From: an uncultured Collinsella sp.
GTDB taxonomy: Bacteria > Actinomycetota > Coriobacteriia > Coriobacteriales > Coriobacteriaceae
Length of the DNA stretch: 37,295 nucleotides
NCBI GenBank assembly: GCA_900547025.1
Contig: UREZ01000006.1
Location: 1-37,295 of the forward strand
Direction: 5' to 3'
Shown here: piece after piece, positions 1 to 7,973 of the stretch
How the letters are laid out: each line of letters begins with the position of its first letter
Position numbering within the stretch: the first letter of the stretch is position 1
Notes under the pieces: model-generated
What the model saw: the letters and a program-made list of their open reading frames with translations, nothing else
Database searches by the model: none
Told to the model about the DNA's origin: nothing
Made by a program: the position numbers and the translations under genes

Positions 1-75
1 CGAGTTAGCCGGCAGGTCGGCATGTCAATCCTGGTCTAACAGAGCCTTTTTTAATCCCCGTCTCAGAACAATCAT

Positions 76-783
76 TTAGCGACGGGCGCGGAGCTTTTCG
101 TAGCCTTCGGCGAAGAAGGCGACCGTCGCGGCGTCCGTCGCGGCGGCATCGGTATCGTCGGCAGGGACCACGCCGTGCTCGTCGCTCACCAGGAACAGCG
201 CGCCCTTGAGCTGAGCGGGGATGTCTACGCGCGTGACCGGGATGCCCTTGGTCTGGGCCAGCTGCTCGATGAGCGTCGCCGTGCCGCACAGGCACTCGTC
301 CGCCGGCGCCACAAAGGCAAGCTCGCCGTTATCGACGGCGGCGAGCAGCTCGGGCGCCACGCCGGTCTCGTCGGCCTCGGAGCGGGCCTCGGCGGAGCGG
401 GCACGCAGCGCCTTGGCCGACGTATCGGTTAGCGGCTCGTACTCCCCCACCGTCATGGCGGCGTTGCCGTTAACGTCGATCACCAGCATGAGCACGCCGT
501 CGCGCGCGGTGTAATCGCCCTCGGCAAGCGACCACTCAACGTGCTGCTTTGCCCAGCTGAGCATGTTATGGGTAAGCGGCTCGCCCTGCACCAGACGCTC
601 GGACAGCGCGCGGATGTGACGGTTGAGCATGGGCACCTTTTTGTTGGACATGCGCCAACGGCAGACAAGCGCGGGCTTGTCGAGCGTAAACTTCTCGACC
701 GCCTCCTGATTGGCGCAAAAGTCCTCGTACGCACGCTGATCCTCGGCATTGCCAAACAGCTCGGCATCATCAATCTGGGGCAT
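76..783 (-). CDS. Conserved-looking hypothetical protein
   Basis: The product is 235 aa, soluble and acidic. It has no signal peptide, membrane segment or motif that I recognise. The N-terminal third (IDDAELFGNAEDQ, then a Trp-Arg-rich stretch) looks helical, and the C-terminal half carries an Ala/Asp/Glu-rich linker. I start it at 783 because GAAAGG lies 7 nt before this ATG and a TATAAG -10-like box at 816-821 (minus strand) would start the mRNA near 808. An in-frame ATG at 807, preceded by GAGG, is the alternative and adds eight residues. It lies downstream of purH but is separated from it by a strong terminator, so it is probably its own unit. I cannot assign a function. Confidence 0.7.
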   Translation of the reverse strand: MPQIDDAELFGNAEDQRAYEDFCANQEAVEKFTLDKPALVCRWRMSNKKVPMLNRHIRALSERLVQGEPLTHNMLSWAKQHVEWSLAEGDYTARDGVLMLVIDVNGNAAMTVGEYEPLTDTSAKALRARSAEARSEADETGVAPELLAAVDNGELAFVAPADECLCGTATLIEQLAQTKGIPVTRVDIPAQLKGALFLVSDEHGVVPADDTDAAATDAATVAFFAEGYEKLRARR

Positions 784-815
784 GGTTGTACCTTTCGTGT
801 TAGTCATTCCGTCCT

Positions 816-821
816 CTTATA
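816..821 (-). promoter_or_regulatory. Possible -10 box of the hypothetical gene
   Basis: TATAAG on the minus strand sits just past the purH terminator hairpin and about 8 nt before the predicted mRNA start. No convincing -35 is seen. Confidence 0.3.
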
Positions 822-823
822 CC

Positions 824-859
824 AAAAAGACGGCCCTCCAAACGGAGCGACCGTCTTTT
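824..859 (-). terminator. Intrinsic terminator downstream of purH
   Basis: On the minus strand AAAAGACGG pairs with CCGTCTTTTT around an inner CTCC/GGAG helix, and the hairpin ends in a T run. It lies about 170 nt after the purH stop, beyond two further hairpins. The A-rich left side could also let it work on the plus strand. Confidence 0.75.
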
Positions 860-899
860 GCGGAGATTATTTTGACGATATGGTCAGGCGACCGATCAG

Positions 900-929
900 C
901 TTAATTGGATAGAACAACATCCCATTAAG
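900..929. repeat. Short palindrome next to the purH 3' element
   Basis: CTTAATTGGAT at 900-910 pairs with ATCCCATTAAG at 919-929 with one mismatch, around an 8-nt loop. The minus-strand loop side reads GGGATGTTGTTC, loosely like the GGGGACGTTC loops elsewhere in the window. Membership of that family is tentative. Confidence 0.5.
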
Positions 930-931
930 GG

Positions 932-1026
932 TTTTCCAAGTGCCCGAGATTGCCCCGAAAGAGGAGCGCCGCGTACTAAATGTACGCAAGCGACGGTTTG
1001 AGGGGCAAGGTCGGGTACTTGGGAAA
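932..1026. repeat. Covarying palindromic element, copy 1 (after purH)
   Basis: The 25-nt arms at 932-956 and 1002-1026 are nearly complementary. They enclose a conserved core of about 45 nt that contains GAAAGAGGAGCG, an inner GCGTAC/GTACGC hairpin and CGACGGTTTGAG. The element begins 4 nt after the purH stop codon. A second copy at 20816-20908 shares the core, while its arms differ by paired changes. The structure therefore appears to be selected or copied as a hairpin. It could be a mobile palindrome, a 3' UTR stabiliser or a structured RNA. Confidence 0.8.
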
Positions 1027-1030
1027 GCCT

Positions 1031-2638
1031 CTAGTGCCTAAAATGCCTGGCACCCGTAAAGACCATCGCGATGCCATGCTCATTGCAGGCCTGGATGCTC
1101 TCATCGTCGCGCTTGGAGCCACCGGGCTGGATGATGCAGGTCACACCGTGCGCGGCGAGCACGTCAACATTGTCGCGGAACGGGAAGAACGCGTCGCTTG
1201 CACAGGCAAAGCCGCCCTTCTCCACGCCCTCGCGCTCGCAGAAGTCCTCGGCGCGCTCGCAGGCAAGCAGCGCAGAGTCAACGCGGTTAGGCTGACCCGG
1301 GCCCATGCCAATGCCGGCCTTGCCCTTGGAAACCAAGATGGCGTTGGACTTAACGCCCTTGCAGACCTTCCAGGCAAACTCGAGCTCGGCCATCTCGGCG
1401 TCGGTGGGCTTGCGGTCGGTGGGGAACGTAAAGGTCGCGGGATCCTCGGTCACGTGGTCGACTTCCTGCACCAGCATGCCGCCGTCGATGGAGCGCAGCT
1501 CCACCTGGGCGCCGTGGTCCACGCCGCCGGTGGCCAGCACGCGCAGGTTGGGGCGCTTGGCCATGCGCTCGAGCGCCTCGGCAGTGTAGCTCGGGGCGAT
1601 GATGACCTCGACGAACTGTTTGTTCTGATCGGCAAAGTGCTCGACCAGCTCATAGGGAACCTCGCGGTTGCAGGCGATGATGCCGCCAAAGGCACTCTTG
1701 GGATCGCAGGCGAAGGCGCGGTCGTAGGCAGCCGTGATGTCCTCGGCAACGGCAGAACCGCAGGGGTTCTGGTGCTTGAGGATCACGCAGGCCGGCTCGT
1801 CGAACTCGCGGACCAGGTTCCAAGCGGCATCGGCATCCAGATAGTTGTTGTAGCTGAGCGGCTTGCCCTGGATCTGCTCGGAGCCAACGAGCGGGAACTG
1901 CGAGCTCGCGGTGTTCTCGCAGCCCTCGACAAAGCGGTAGACCGTAGCCTTCTGCTGCGGGTTCTCGCCATAGCGCAGGTCGTCGACCTTCTCCAGCGAG
2001 ATCTCGAGCTTGGCAGAGGTGTCCGCCACGTCGCTTGCCTGGGCGGCAAGCCAACGGGAGATAGCCGTGTCGTAGGCGGCGGTGGTCTGGTAGACCTTCA
2101 CCTGCAGGCGACGACGGGTGGAAAGCGTGGTGCAGCCACCGGTCTCGTGCATCTCGGCCAGGACGGCATCATAGTCGGCCGGGTCGGAAATGACGGTAAC
2201 GCTCGTGGCGTTCTTGGCAGCAGAGCGCAGCATGGAGGGACCACCGATGTCGATGTGCTCGATGGCGTCCGCGAAGGTGACCTCGGGGTTGGCGACGGTC
2301 TTCTCGAACTCGTACAGGTTGACGACGACCAGGTCGATCAGCTTAATGCCGTGCTGAGCGGCCTCCTGCATGTGCTGCTCGGAATCGCGGCGGGCCAGCA
2401 GCGCGCCGTGAACCTTGGGGTGCAGGGTCTTAACGCGGCCGTCCATCATCTCGGGATAGCCCGTGAACTCCTCGATGGGGGTTACGGGAACGCCCGCGTC
2501 CTCGATGGCACGAGCCGTGCCGCCCGTAGAGATGATCTCGACGCCAAAGTCGTCAACCAGCGTCCGTGCGAAATCGACGACGCCCGTCTTATCGGTAACC
2601 GAGATCAACGCGCGTGCGATCTTCACATCAGATCCCAT
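1031..2638 (-). CDS. purH: Bifunctional AICAR transformylase / IMP cyclohydrolase
   Basis: PurH catalyses the last two steps of IMP synthesis: formylation of AICAR with 10-formyl-THF, then ring closure. At 535 aa the length is normal for the family. The N-terminal MGS-like cyclohydrolase domain (about 1-195) shows ISVTDKTG, STGGTA and KTLHPKVHGALLARRD. The transformylase domain follows, with SYNNYLDADAAW and the catalytic KHQNPCG near residue 290, and it ends GARHFRH, as is typical. The start at 2638 has GGAGG 6 nt upstream. The gene stands alone, divergent from the acetyltransferase gene. The 277-nt gap upstream shows no purine riboswitch that I can recognise. A palindromic element abuts the stop codon. 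Confidence 0.97.
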   Translation of the reverse strand: MGSDVKIARALISVTDKTGVVDFARTLVDDFGVEIISTGGTARAIEDAGVPVTPIEEFTGYPEMMDGRVKTLHPKVHGALLARRDSEQHMQEAAQHGIKLIDLVVVNLYEFEKTVANPEVTFADAIEHIDIGGPSMLRSAAKNATSVTVISDPADYDAVLAEMHETGGCTTLSTRRRLQVKVYQTTAAYDTAISRWLAAQASDVADTSAKLEISLEKVDDLRYGENPQQKATVYRFVEGCENTASSQFPLVGSEQIQGKPLSYNNYLDADAAWNLVREFDEPACVILKHQNPCGSAVAEDITAAYDRAFACDPKSAFGGIIACNREVPYELVEHFADQNKQFVEVIIAPSYTAEALERMAKRPNLRVLATGGVDHGAQVELRSIDGGMLVQEVDHVTEDPATFTFPTDRKPTDAEMAELEFAWKVCKGVKSNAILVSKGKAGIGMGPGQPNRVDSALLACERAEDFCEREGVEKGGFACASDAFFPFRDNVDVLAAHGVTCIIQPGGSKRDDESIQACNEHGIAMVFTGARHFRH

Positions 2639-2915
2639 GCAGTCCTCCTGTCTGGTACGCCGCCGTGCTCTGTGAGTCGGTGATACGTCGATCTGCAGCG
2701 CTCGCGCAGCGGCATTGAAAATACTGATTTAATGTAGCGCATCGAGCGCATCGATGCACCCCGCAACGGGCGCATGTGCAGAAAAAGTTTGCGAGCGGAG
2801 GGGATGGGCACGGCACTGGGCACGGTGAGTTCATGGAACACAGGGGCACCATAATTTGATGCCAATGGCGTGGTAGAACTGTGCTCGATATGCATCCGCA
2901 AAAGAAAGAGGCACC

Positions 2916-3557
2916 ATGGTCTCGCGGGTTCTCTACCGACCGTTTGATACCGAAGACTTCGACGCCATCGCGCTGATTCTGCAGCAGCTTTGGCATAACA
3001 ATTCGGATAACGATGAGTACAACCGCCTTGAGGCCGCGTGCGACCTCGCCTATTGCCTTTCGTCGTCGACGTTTTCACAGGTTGCGGTGATTGACGGCGA
3101 GGCGCGCGGCATTGCACTTGCACGCGCAGGACAGAACTCCGGCGTCACTATCAACGAGCATTGGATGGATACCGAACGCGCGCTGCTATCGCAGATGCGT
3201 GAGCTGGAGCCTGATGCCTGCGCCGAGTATCTCTCGTTTGTGCGCGCAACCATCCGAACCAACAACCGCCTGCTCGAGAGCAGCCCGTTGCCGCACGACA
3301 ACGAGGTCACGCTGCTTGCCGTGGATCGCGATGTCCATGGCCTGGGCGTTGGCACGGTTCTGCTCGATGCCGCGATCTCGCACCTGTCCTCGCTTGGAGC
3401 GACGAGGGCGCACCTGTACACCGACTCCAACTGCTCGTGGAAGTTCTACGAGCTGCACGGCTTTAAGCGCACGGCCACGCACCGCGCCAACCGCGAAGAG
3501 CGCCGTCACGACATGCCGCGCGAAAGCTTCCTCTACGAACTCGACCTAACAGCCTAA
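2916..3557 (+). CDS. GNAT family N-acetyltransferase
   Basis: The product is 213 aa with a C-terminal GNAT fold. The acetyl-CoA pyrophosphate-binding motif A is visible as VHGLGVGTVLLDAA (about 142-155). It is followed by the usual S-W-K-FYELHGFK segment of motif B near residue 180. The N-terminal 80 residues form the variable acceptor side. The substrate cannot be told from sequence; small-molecule or protein amine acetylation are both possible. The start is supported by AAAGAGG 5 nt upstream of the ATG. The gene is monocistronic, and its stop is followed after 15 nt by a palindrome. Confidence 0.88.
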   Translation: MVSRVLYRPFDTEDFDAIALILQQLWHNNSDNDEYNRLEAACDLAYCLSSSTFSQVAVIDGEARGIALARAGQNSGVTINEHWMDTERALLSQMRELEPDACAEYLSFVRATIRTNNRLLESSPLPHDNEVTLLAVDRDVHGLGVGTVLLDAAISHLSSLGATRAHLYTDSNCSWKFYELHGFKRTATHRANREERRHDMPRESFLYELDLTA

Positions 3558-3572
3558 ACCCAGCAGCCATAC

Positions 3573-3622
3573 CTAGTCATTTAGGGATGTTCCCAGTGAT
3601 TAGTCGTTGGGGACAGTCTTCG
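3573..3622. repeat. Conserved-loop hairpin, copy after the GNAT gene
   Basis: CTAGTCA (3573-3579) pairs with TGATTAG (3597-3603) with one wobble, and the loop contains GGGATGTTCCC. It runs into ATTAGTCGTT-GGGGACAGTCTTCG, whose left half matches the hairpin at 19852-19882 but whose right arm is gone. This looks like one intact copy and one decayed copy of the same hairpin family. Confidence 0.6.
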
Positions 3623-3640
3623 TAGGTAGCGCATAAAAAT

Positions 3641-3680
3641 GGGATGGATCCGTCGGCAGTCGCCGGAGAAGATCCATCCC
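3641..3680 (-). terminator. Terminator of the DUF2207 gene
   Basis: GGGATGGATC at 3641-3650 pairs perfectly with GATCCATCCC at 3671-3680. On the minus strand the hairpin is followed by ATTTTTATG. It begins 15 nt after the stop of the glycine-tailed membrane protein. Confidence 0.8.
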
Positions 3681-3695
3681 AAAAATCAGAACTCG

Positions 3696-5642
3696 CTAGA
3701 ACGTTCCGCCGCCGCCTCCGCCGACGCCGCCGCCTCCGCCGCCCGAGAAGCCACCGCCTCCGCCGCCGCTCGAGCTATCGGAACTCGAAGCCAGCTCGCG
3801 GATGGTCTCGTGATACACATCGTTGAACGAATCTAGCGGAGACTCGTTGCCGTAGTGATGGTAATACCACCAGTAGCAGGGGTAGTTGTCGTAGAAATCG
3901 TCGCTGTTGCGCAGGTCCGCAGGCACGGCCTCGGCAAGCTGGCGCAGCACTTCCTTCGAAACGCCCAGCGCCGCGCCCATCACCAGCAGTTTGTTCCACA
4001 GCACCAAGTCGCCCGGGACGGCTTCCCTTAGGCGCGTGAAGTCCTCGAGCCAATGCTTAAGCGCCTTGCAACGGGCCGCCACCTCGGCGCCCTCCGGCGT
4101 GTAACGGCGGAAGGTGCAGCTCAGGACAAAGCCCACGATCGTGACGGGGATCGAGATCATAGCGGCACCGACGTTGGCGTCCGCAAAGTCGGTATAGAAC
4201 AGAGAGCCCAGAATGCCAAAGACAATGATGATGCCGAGAACCAGGCCGGCCACCATCGCGATAGTGCCATCCGATGCTATAAGCTCGCGCGCCTCCAGCT
4301 TGCCCTTAACCGTGCTCTGATAGTCCTCGAGCTTGTCGCCAACAGATGTGGTACGCTCGCTAGCGTACTCCTCCAGCTCACTAAACGTGCGCGAACGGAC
4401 TCCGTCCTTATCGGGCTTAACGCCGGCGAAGAAGACCTTGAGCACATCGCGATCGATGCCGTCCTTCTTGGCAGCCTTCCAGGCCTCGTCGGTCACTGTG
4501 ATGCGATACGTCTGCTCCTCTTTTTCGCGACGGAGCAGACCCTTCTTCTTGGTCTCGGTCGCTTCTTCCAGCTTGATCACGCGGTCGTCGGTCAGCTTCA
4601 TCAGTGTGGCGATATATGCCTGATCGGGCACCTCGTTCCAGCTCATGAGGGCCGAAAGCACGGCGGGATGGTCGGCCGAGGGCACATCGCGGAAATATTC
4701 GTCCTGGAAAAGCGGCTTGGGCTTGCGCTTGCGCAGCTTGAGCATAACGATTGTGCCGGTAAAGGCCACCGCCGCAACAACACTTAGCACGGCAAGTGCA
4801 TTGGCAATCATGCGAGCGTGAGCGCGGCGGGCGTTAGCTTCGTCGGCCCATTCCTTCTCTTCGCTCAGGATCGTTGACATGCGCTCTTCGCCCGAAGCGG
4901 CAAGCTGCGGCACCCAGTCGCCGGGGAAGGCGATGCGTGCCTCGGCGAATTCGCCCTGATGCACGCAGGGAATGGTATAGGTGACCATGGGTTCGTCCGC
5001 ATCGAGCGATACATCGCCCGTCAGCGGGCCGTGGCCCCATGCGCGGAAGTTATCGCCCTTGACGGCCGCCGTCCCGGCAGCGGCATTTGCGAAGTACACT
5101 TCCATCTCGACATCGTCGGAATCCGCCGACCAGCCGTCACCCACGAACTTCCAGTAGAGCTCGGCGGTATCGGCCCAGTTCATAACCGCACCGGTCATGG
5201 TGTAGCTCACGTAATAGATCGCGCTGTCGCCGCTCTCGTGAGGGCTGAACACCTTAATCCTTACGCCGTCACCGGCCTGCTCGACCGTATAGACGCCAGA
5301 GTCGCCCTTGTTCGCGCTATCGACTTTGTTAAACGCGGTGTCCTCTTCCTCGACACTCTGCACATCGACGCCCGCCGTGCCGCCCTGCTGGTTGGCTCCC
5401 GTATTGATCTCCCAAAACACGCCGTTGATGTCGTCATCGAAATCAAACTGGCGCCCCTCTACAACGGTCAGCGATCCATCGGCTTCAACCGTGGCACCGA
5501 TATAGGTTTGGGTCATGGAGTAGCCGTCGGCGTGCGCGGCGGCAGGCAGCAGCAACAACGCAAGCGCAACGAGCGCGCAGACGGAAGCGAATCGCGCAAA
5601 CAGGTGGCGCTGCCAACAGGGCTGGGCAACGGGGGCGTTCAT
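3696..5642 (-). CDS. DUF2207 family membrane protein with Gly-rich tail
   Basis: The product is 648 aa. A Sec signal peptide (Arg, then a Leu/Ala core, ending AAAHA before DG) is followed by an extracytoplasmic beta-rich DUF2207 domain. A membrane helix lies near residue 300 (ALAVLSVVAAVAF). A cytoplasmic segment comes next, then a second hydrophobic block near 475-515, and a further soluble domain. The end is about 30 residues of almost pure Ser then Gly, a common DUF2207 ending. Function is unknown in the family. I start it at 5642 because AAAGGATG precedes that ATG and the signal peptide then begins properly; an ATG 36 nt upstream is possible. It is a single-gene unit with its own terminator. 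Confidence 0.85.
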   Translation of the reverse strand: MNAPVAQPCWQRHLFARFASVCALVALALLLLPAAAHADGYSMTQTYIGATVEADGSLTVVEGRQFDFDDDINGVFWEINTGANQQGGTAGVDVQSVEEEDTAFNKVDSANKGDSGVYTVEQAGDGVRIKVFSPHESGDSAIYYVSYTMTGAVMNWADTAELYWKFVGDGWSADSDDVEMEVYFANAAAGTAAVKGDNFRAWGHGPLTGDVSLDADEPMVTYTIPCVHQGEFAEARIAFPGDWVPQLAASGEERMSTILSEEKEWADEANARRAHARMIANALAVLSVVAAVAFTGTIVMLKLRKRKPKPLFQDEYFRDVPSADHPAVLSALMSWNEVPDQAYIATLMKLTDDRVIKLEEATETKKKGLLRREKEEQTYRITVTDEAWKAAKKDGIDRDVLKVFFAGVKPDKDGVRSRTFSELEEYASERTTSVGDKLEDYQSTVKGKLEARELIASDGTIAMVAGLVLGIIIVFGILGSLFYTDFADANVGAAMISIPVTIVGFVLSCTFRRYTPEGAEVAARCKALKHWLEDFTRLREAVPGDLVLWNKLLVMGAALGVSKEVLRQLAEAVPADLRNSDDFYDNYPCYWWYYHHYGNESPLDSFNDVYHETIRELASSSDSSSGGGGGGFSGGGGGGVGGGGGGTF

Positions 5643-5755
5643 AGGCACATCCTTTGTCTGTGGTACCAGTAGCGTCATTGTCCCACGTTTGCGGGTTCAT
5701 GTGACGAACATCTAGGCCAGCGGAGCGTCAAAACGGGACAAAAGTCACGCCCGCG

Positions 5756-5788
5756 GCCGGCACATGGGGACGTTCCTTATCTGCCGGC
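5756..5788. repeat. Conserved-loop hairpin GGGGACGTTCCTT
   Basis: GCCGGCA (5756-5762) pairs perfectly with TGCCGGC (5782-5788), and the loop holds GGGGACGTTCCTT. A related GGGACACTCCTT follows at 5794-5805. The loop matches the one at 19861-19873, but the arms are unrelated in sequence. Confidence 0.65.
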
Positions 5789-5902
5789 AATCTGGGACAC
5801 TCCTTGGCATAGCCCGCTCCGGCAATAGATACCACTTCATAGCTCCGTCACAGGTGTAGCGGCTTTGTGTTGCCGCGACGCGCACTGATTGAGTCCGCGA
5901 GC

Positions 5903-6015
5903 AAGGGGCATAAAGCAGTTGAGCGAAAACGGTTTGCCCCTTTGCCGTTCGCTCGAGGATCATGTCCCCCTTTTCCGCGGAAACCCCGGCAGTTGCGAAG
6001 AGCTGCCGGGGTTTC
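5903..6015 (+). ncRNA. Candidate structured RNA ending in a terminator
   Basis: The gap 5643-6151 holds no convincing gene. Within it, GAGCG-aa-AACGG (5921-5932) pairs with CCGTT-CGCTC (5945-5954). The loop of that hairpin contains TGCCCCTT (5935-5942), which is the exact complement of AAGGGGCA (5903-5910). That gives either a pseudoknot or two alternative folds. A 13-bp GC-rich hairpin (5980-6015) follows and ends GGGGTTTCTGTCGTTT, like a plus-strand terminator. This could be a small RNA or a regulatory leader. I see no clear promoter and no known riboswitch or T-box motif. Confidence 0.35.
5980..6015 (+). terminator. Strong hairpin upstream of gluQ, terminator-like
   Basis: GAAACCCCGGCAG pairs perfectly with CTGCCGGGGTTTC around a 10-nt loop. 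On the plus strand it is followed by TGTCGTTTG, a weak T-rich tail. No gene precedes it on that strand, which is why a small RNA is suspected. Confidence 0.5.
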
Positions 6016-6138
6016 TGTCGTTTGAGGGCTAGATTGATTGACGACGATTAAGGTGCCGAGCCGGTGGTCCGGCACGCGCAACGCGCGGCCTCAGCAACTT
6101 GCAGGCCACGGCAGCGTCTCCCCCACCGCGCCCCGCGC

Positions 6139-6144
6139 TATACT
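6139..6144 (+). promoter_or_regulatory. -10 box of gluQ (leaderless mRNA)
   Basis: TATACT ends 7 nt before the ATG at 6152, so transcription should start at or within a base of the start codon. No Shine-Dalgarno sequence precedes the ATG, which fits a leaderless transcript. No good -35 was found. Confidence 0.5.
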
Positions 6145-6151
6145 CGTCCGC

Positions 6152-7156
6152 ATGGACATCAACGCACGCAACATAGCAACACCCGCCGCCGACGCGCCAA
6201 CGACGCCGGCCGCTCCCGCGCCCGTCGTGGGGCGCTTCGCCCCGTCGCCCTCGGGCCGTATGCACCTGGGCAACGTGTTCAGCTGCCTGTGCTCGTGGCT
6301 TTCGGCCCGCAGCCAGGGCGGCAGCATCGTGTTGCGCATCGAGGACCTGGACGATCGCTGTAAGCGGCCGGAGCTTGCCGCCCAACTGATTGACGACCTG
6401 GCTTGGCTGGGGCTCGAATGGGACGAAGGCCCCTACTACCAGCACGATCGCCTAGACCTGTACGAGAGCGCCTTGCGCCAGCTGCAAGACGCCGGCCTCA
6501 CCTACCCCTGTTTTTGCACGCGCGCCGAGCTCCACACCGCAAGCGCGCCGCACGCCAGTGACGGCACGCCCATCTACCGCGGCGCCTGCCGAGGCCTTTC
6601 TGCCGAGGAGGTTGCCCGCCGCAGTGCCCTGCGCGCCCCGGCCACGCGCCTGCGCGTGCCCACCGTCGACGACCTCGCCAGCGACGTGATCGAATTCGTA
6701 GACCGCACGTACGGAGCCCAATGCGAAGCACTCGCCACCGAGTGCGGTGACTTTTTGGTGCGCCGCAGCGACGGCGTGTTTGCCTATCAGCTGGCCGTGG
6801 TGGTCGACGACGCCGCCATGGGCGTCACCGAGATCGTACGCGGATGCGACCTGCTTGGTTCCACGCCGCGCCAGATCTATCTGCAACATCTGCTGGGACT
6901 GCCCACGCCGCACTACGCGCACATTCCGCTGCTCATGTCACCGGACGGCCGCCGCCTTTCCAAGCGCGATCGCGATCTGGACCTGGGCGAACTACGCGCA
7001 CGCTTTGGCACACCCGAGGCACTGCTGGGCTGGCTCGCCGGGCAAACGGGCATCGCGCCGGACGCCACACCGCGCTCTGCCGAGCAGCTGGTCGAGCACT
7101 TTAGCTGGGACGTCATCCGCGCGCATCGGGAGAACATCACCGTAACGGCCGAGTAG
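6152..7156 (+). CDS. gluQ: Glutamyl-Q tRNA(Asp) synthetase
   Basis: GluQ is a short GluRS paralogue (here 334 aa) that attaches glutamate to queuosine in tRNA-Asp. It lacks the anticodon-binding domain of GluRS. Visible features are FAPSPSG followed by HLGN (the HIGH equivalent), RIEDLD, a zinc-site pattern CFC...YRGAC, and RLSKRD (the KMSKS equivalent). A Thr/Ala/Pro-rich N-terminal extension of about 25 residues precedes the catalytic fold. The start at 6152 is chosen from the fold and from a -10 box directly upstream; an in-frame ATG at 6038 would add 38 residues unlike the family. It is not next to dksA, its usual partner in proteobacteria. Confidence 0.93.
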   Translation: MDINARNIATPAADAPTTPAAPAPVVGRFAPSPSGRMHLGNVFSCLCSWLSARSQGGSIVLRIEDLDDRCKRPELAAQLIDDLAWLGLEWDEGPYYQHDRLDLYESALRQLQDAGLTYPCFCTRAELHTASAPHASDGTPIYRGACRGLSAEEVARRSALRAPATRLRVPTVDDLASDVIEFVDRTYGAQCEALATECGDFLVRRSDGVFAYQLAVVVDDAAMGVTEIVRGCDLLGSTPRQIYLQHLLGLPTPHYAHIPLLMSPDGRRLSKRDRDLDLGELRARFGTPEALLGWLAGQTGIAPDATPRSAEQLVEHFSWDVIRAHRENITVTAE

Positions 7157-7171
7157 CCGCTCACTCCACCC

Positions 7172-7897
7172 CTACGCAACATCCCAGGGCTGGAGCTCGT
7201 CACCCAGGCGAATGATGCAGTCGTAGAGCACGGTATGGCGCTCGGCAGGGTTGGCATCCCGATGAAAATGCCCGTAGTACCAGCGCTTGTAGTCCAAGCG
7301 GTCTTCCAGCTCATCGAAAAATGCCGTAAGCCGATCAACGGAGGGGCAATTCCAGCCGGACGCTGGATAAAGCGTGGACGAAAGCATGCGCGTAGAGCAG
7401 GTGTGAGTGATCACGTAGTCGACCGTCCAGCCCACGCTGTCGAGCTTTGCCCGCGCCTCCTCAAAGTTGCGCTCGTCCGGCAGCTCCTGCGGCCACCAGC
7501 TGGAATACGGAATGCGGTATTCCTTGTCCACGCTCGTGGCGCCGCCCATGGTAAAGACCGTTGAGCCGTCGAGCTCAAAAACCTCGGCGCGCGTCAGGCG
7601 CCGTATGGGAGAGGTGCCCGACAGGCGCTGCGTCAGCCCACCGTGCCACAACTCCATGGGGCGCTCCGCCCAGTGATCGAAACGCTCGTGGTTGCCGTCG
7701 ACAAACAGCACGGTATAGGGACGCGATTCCAGCCAAGCGATGTCGGCACATTCTTCGGCAGAGAAATCCCACGGAAAGCCAAAGTCGCCGGCGATAATCA
7801 GATAGTCGTCGCTCGTCAGACTATCCCCAAGGTCCCAGTCGCGCAGCTTTTGCATGTCGACGCCGCCGTGAATATCGCCCGTCACATAGACCGTCAT
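7172..7897 (-). CDS. Calcineurin-like metallophosphoesterase
   Basis: This 241-aa protein has the complete metal-ligand series of the superfamily: GDIHGG at the N-terminus, GDFGFPW near 40, GNHERFD near 70, an internal H (THTCS, near 165) and GHFHRD near 210. It is probably a cytoplasmic phosphoesterase; the substrate is unknown. The start at 7897 puts the first beta strand (MTVYVTGD) at the N-terminus; the ORF can extend 12 codons upstream without support. It faces gluQ convergently, with only 15 nt between the stop codons and no clear terminator. Confidence 0.88.
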   Translation of the reverse strand: MTVYVTGDIHGGVDMQKLRDWDLGDSLTSDDYLIIAGDFGFPWDFSAEECADIAWLESRPYTVLFVDGNHERFDHWAERPMELWHGGLTQRLSGTSPIRRLTRAEVFELDGSTVFTMGGATSVDKEYRIPYSSWWPQELPDERNFEEARAKLDSVGWTVDYVITHTCSTRMLSSTLYPASGWNCPSVDRLTAFFDELEDRLDYKRWYYGHFHRDANPAERHTVLYDCIIRLGDELQPWDVA

Positions 7898-7973
7898 CGA
7901 ATCACCACTTCCCTGTAAGTCGCTAGCCCGCATTCTGCACGATCACTAAGCCAACCGTTCCAGCCCTTAGGGC

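Noticed and set aside
980..2683. Long open frame on the plus strand opposite purH
   Set aside because: It mirrors the purH reading frame in GC-rich DNA and shows no protein-family signal.
2639..2915. Purine riboswitch upstream of purH
   Set aside because: No conserved purine-aptamer core or three-way junction could be found.
5700..6150. T-box leader for gluQ
   Set aside because: No T-box motif or antiterminator sequence is present.
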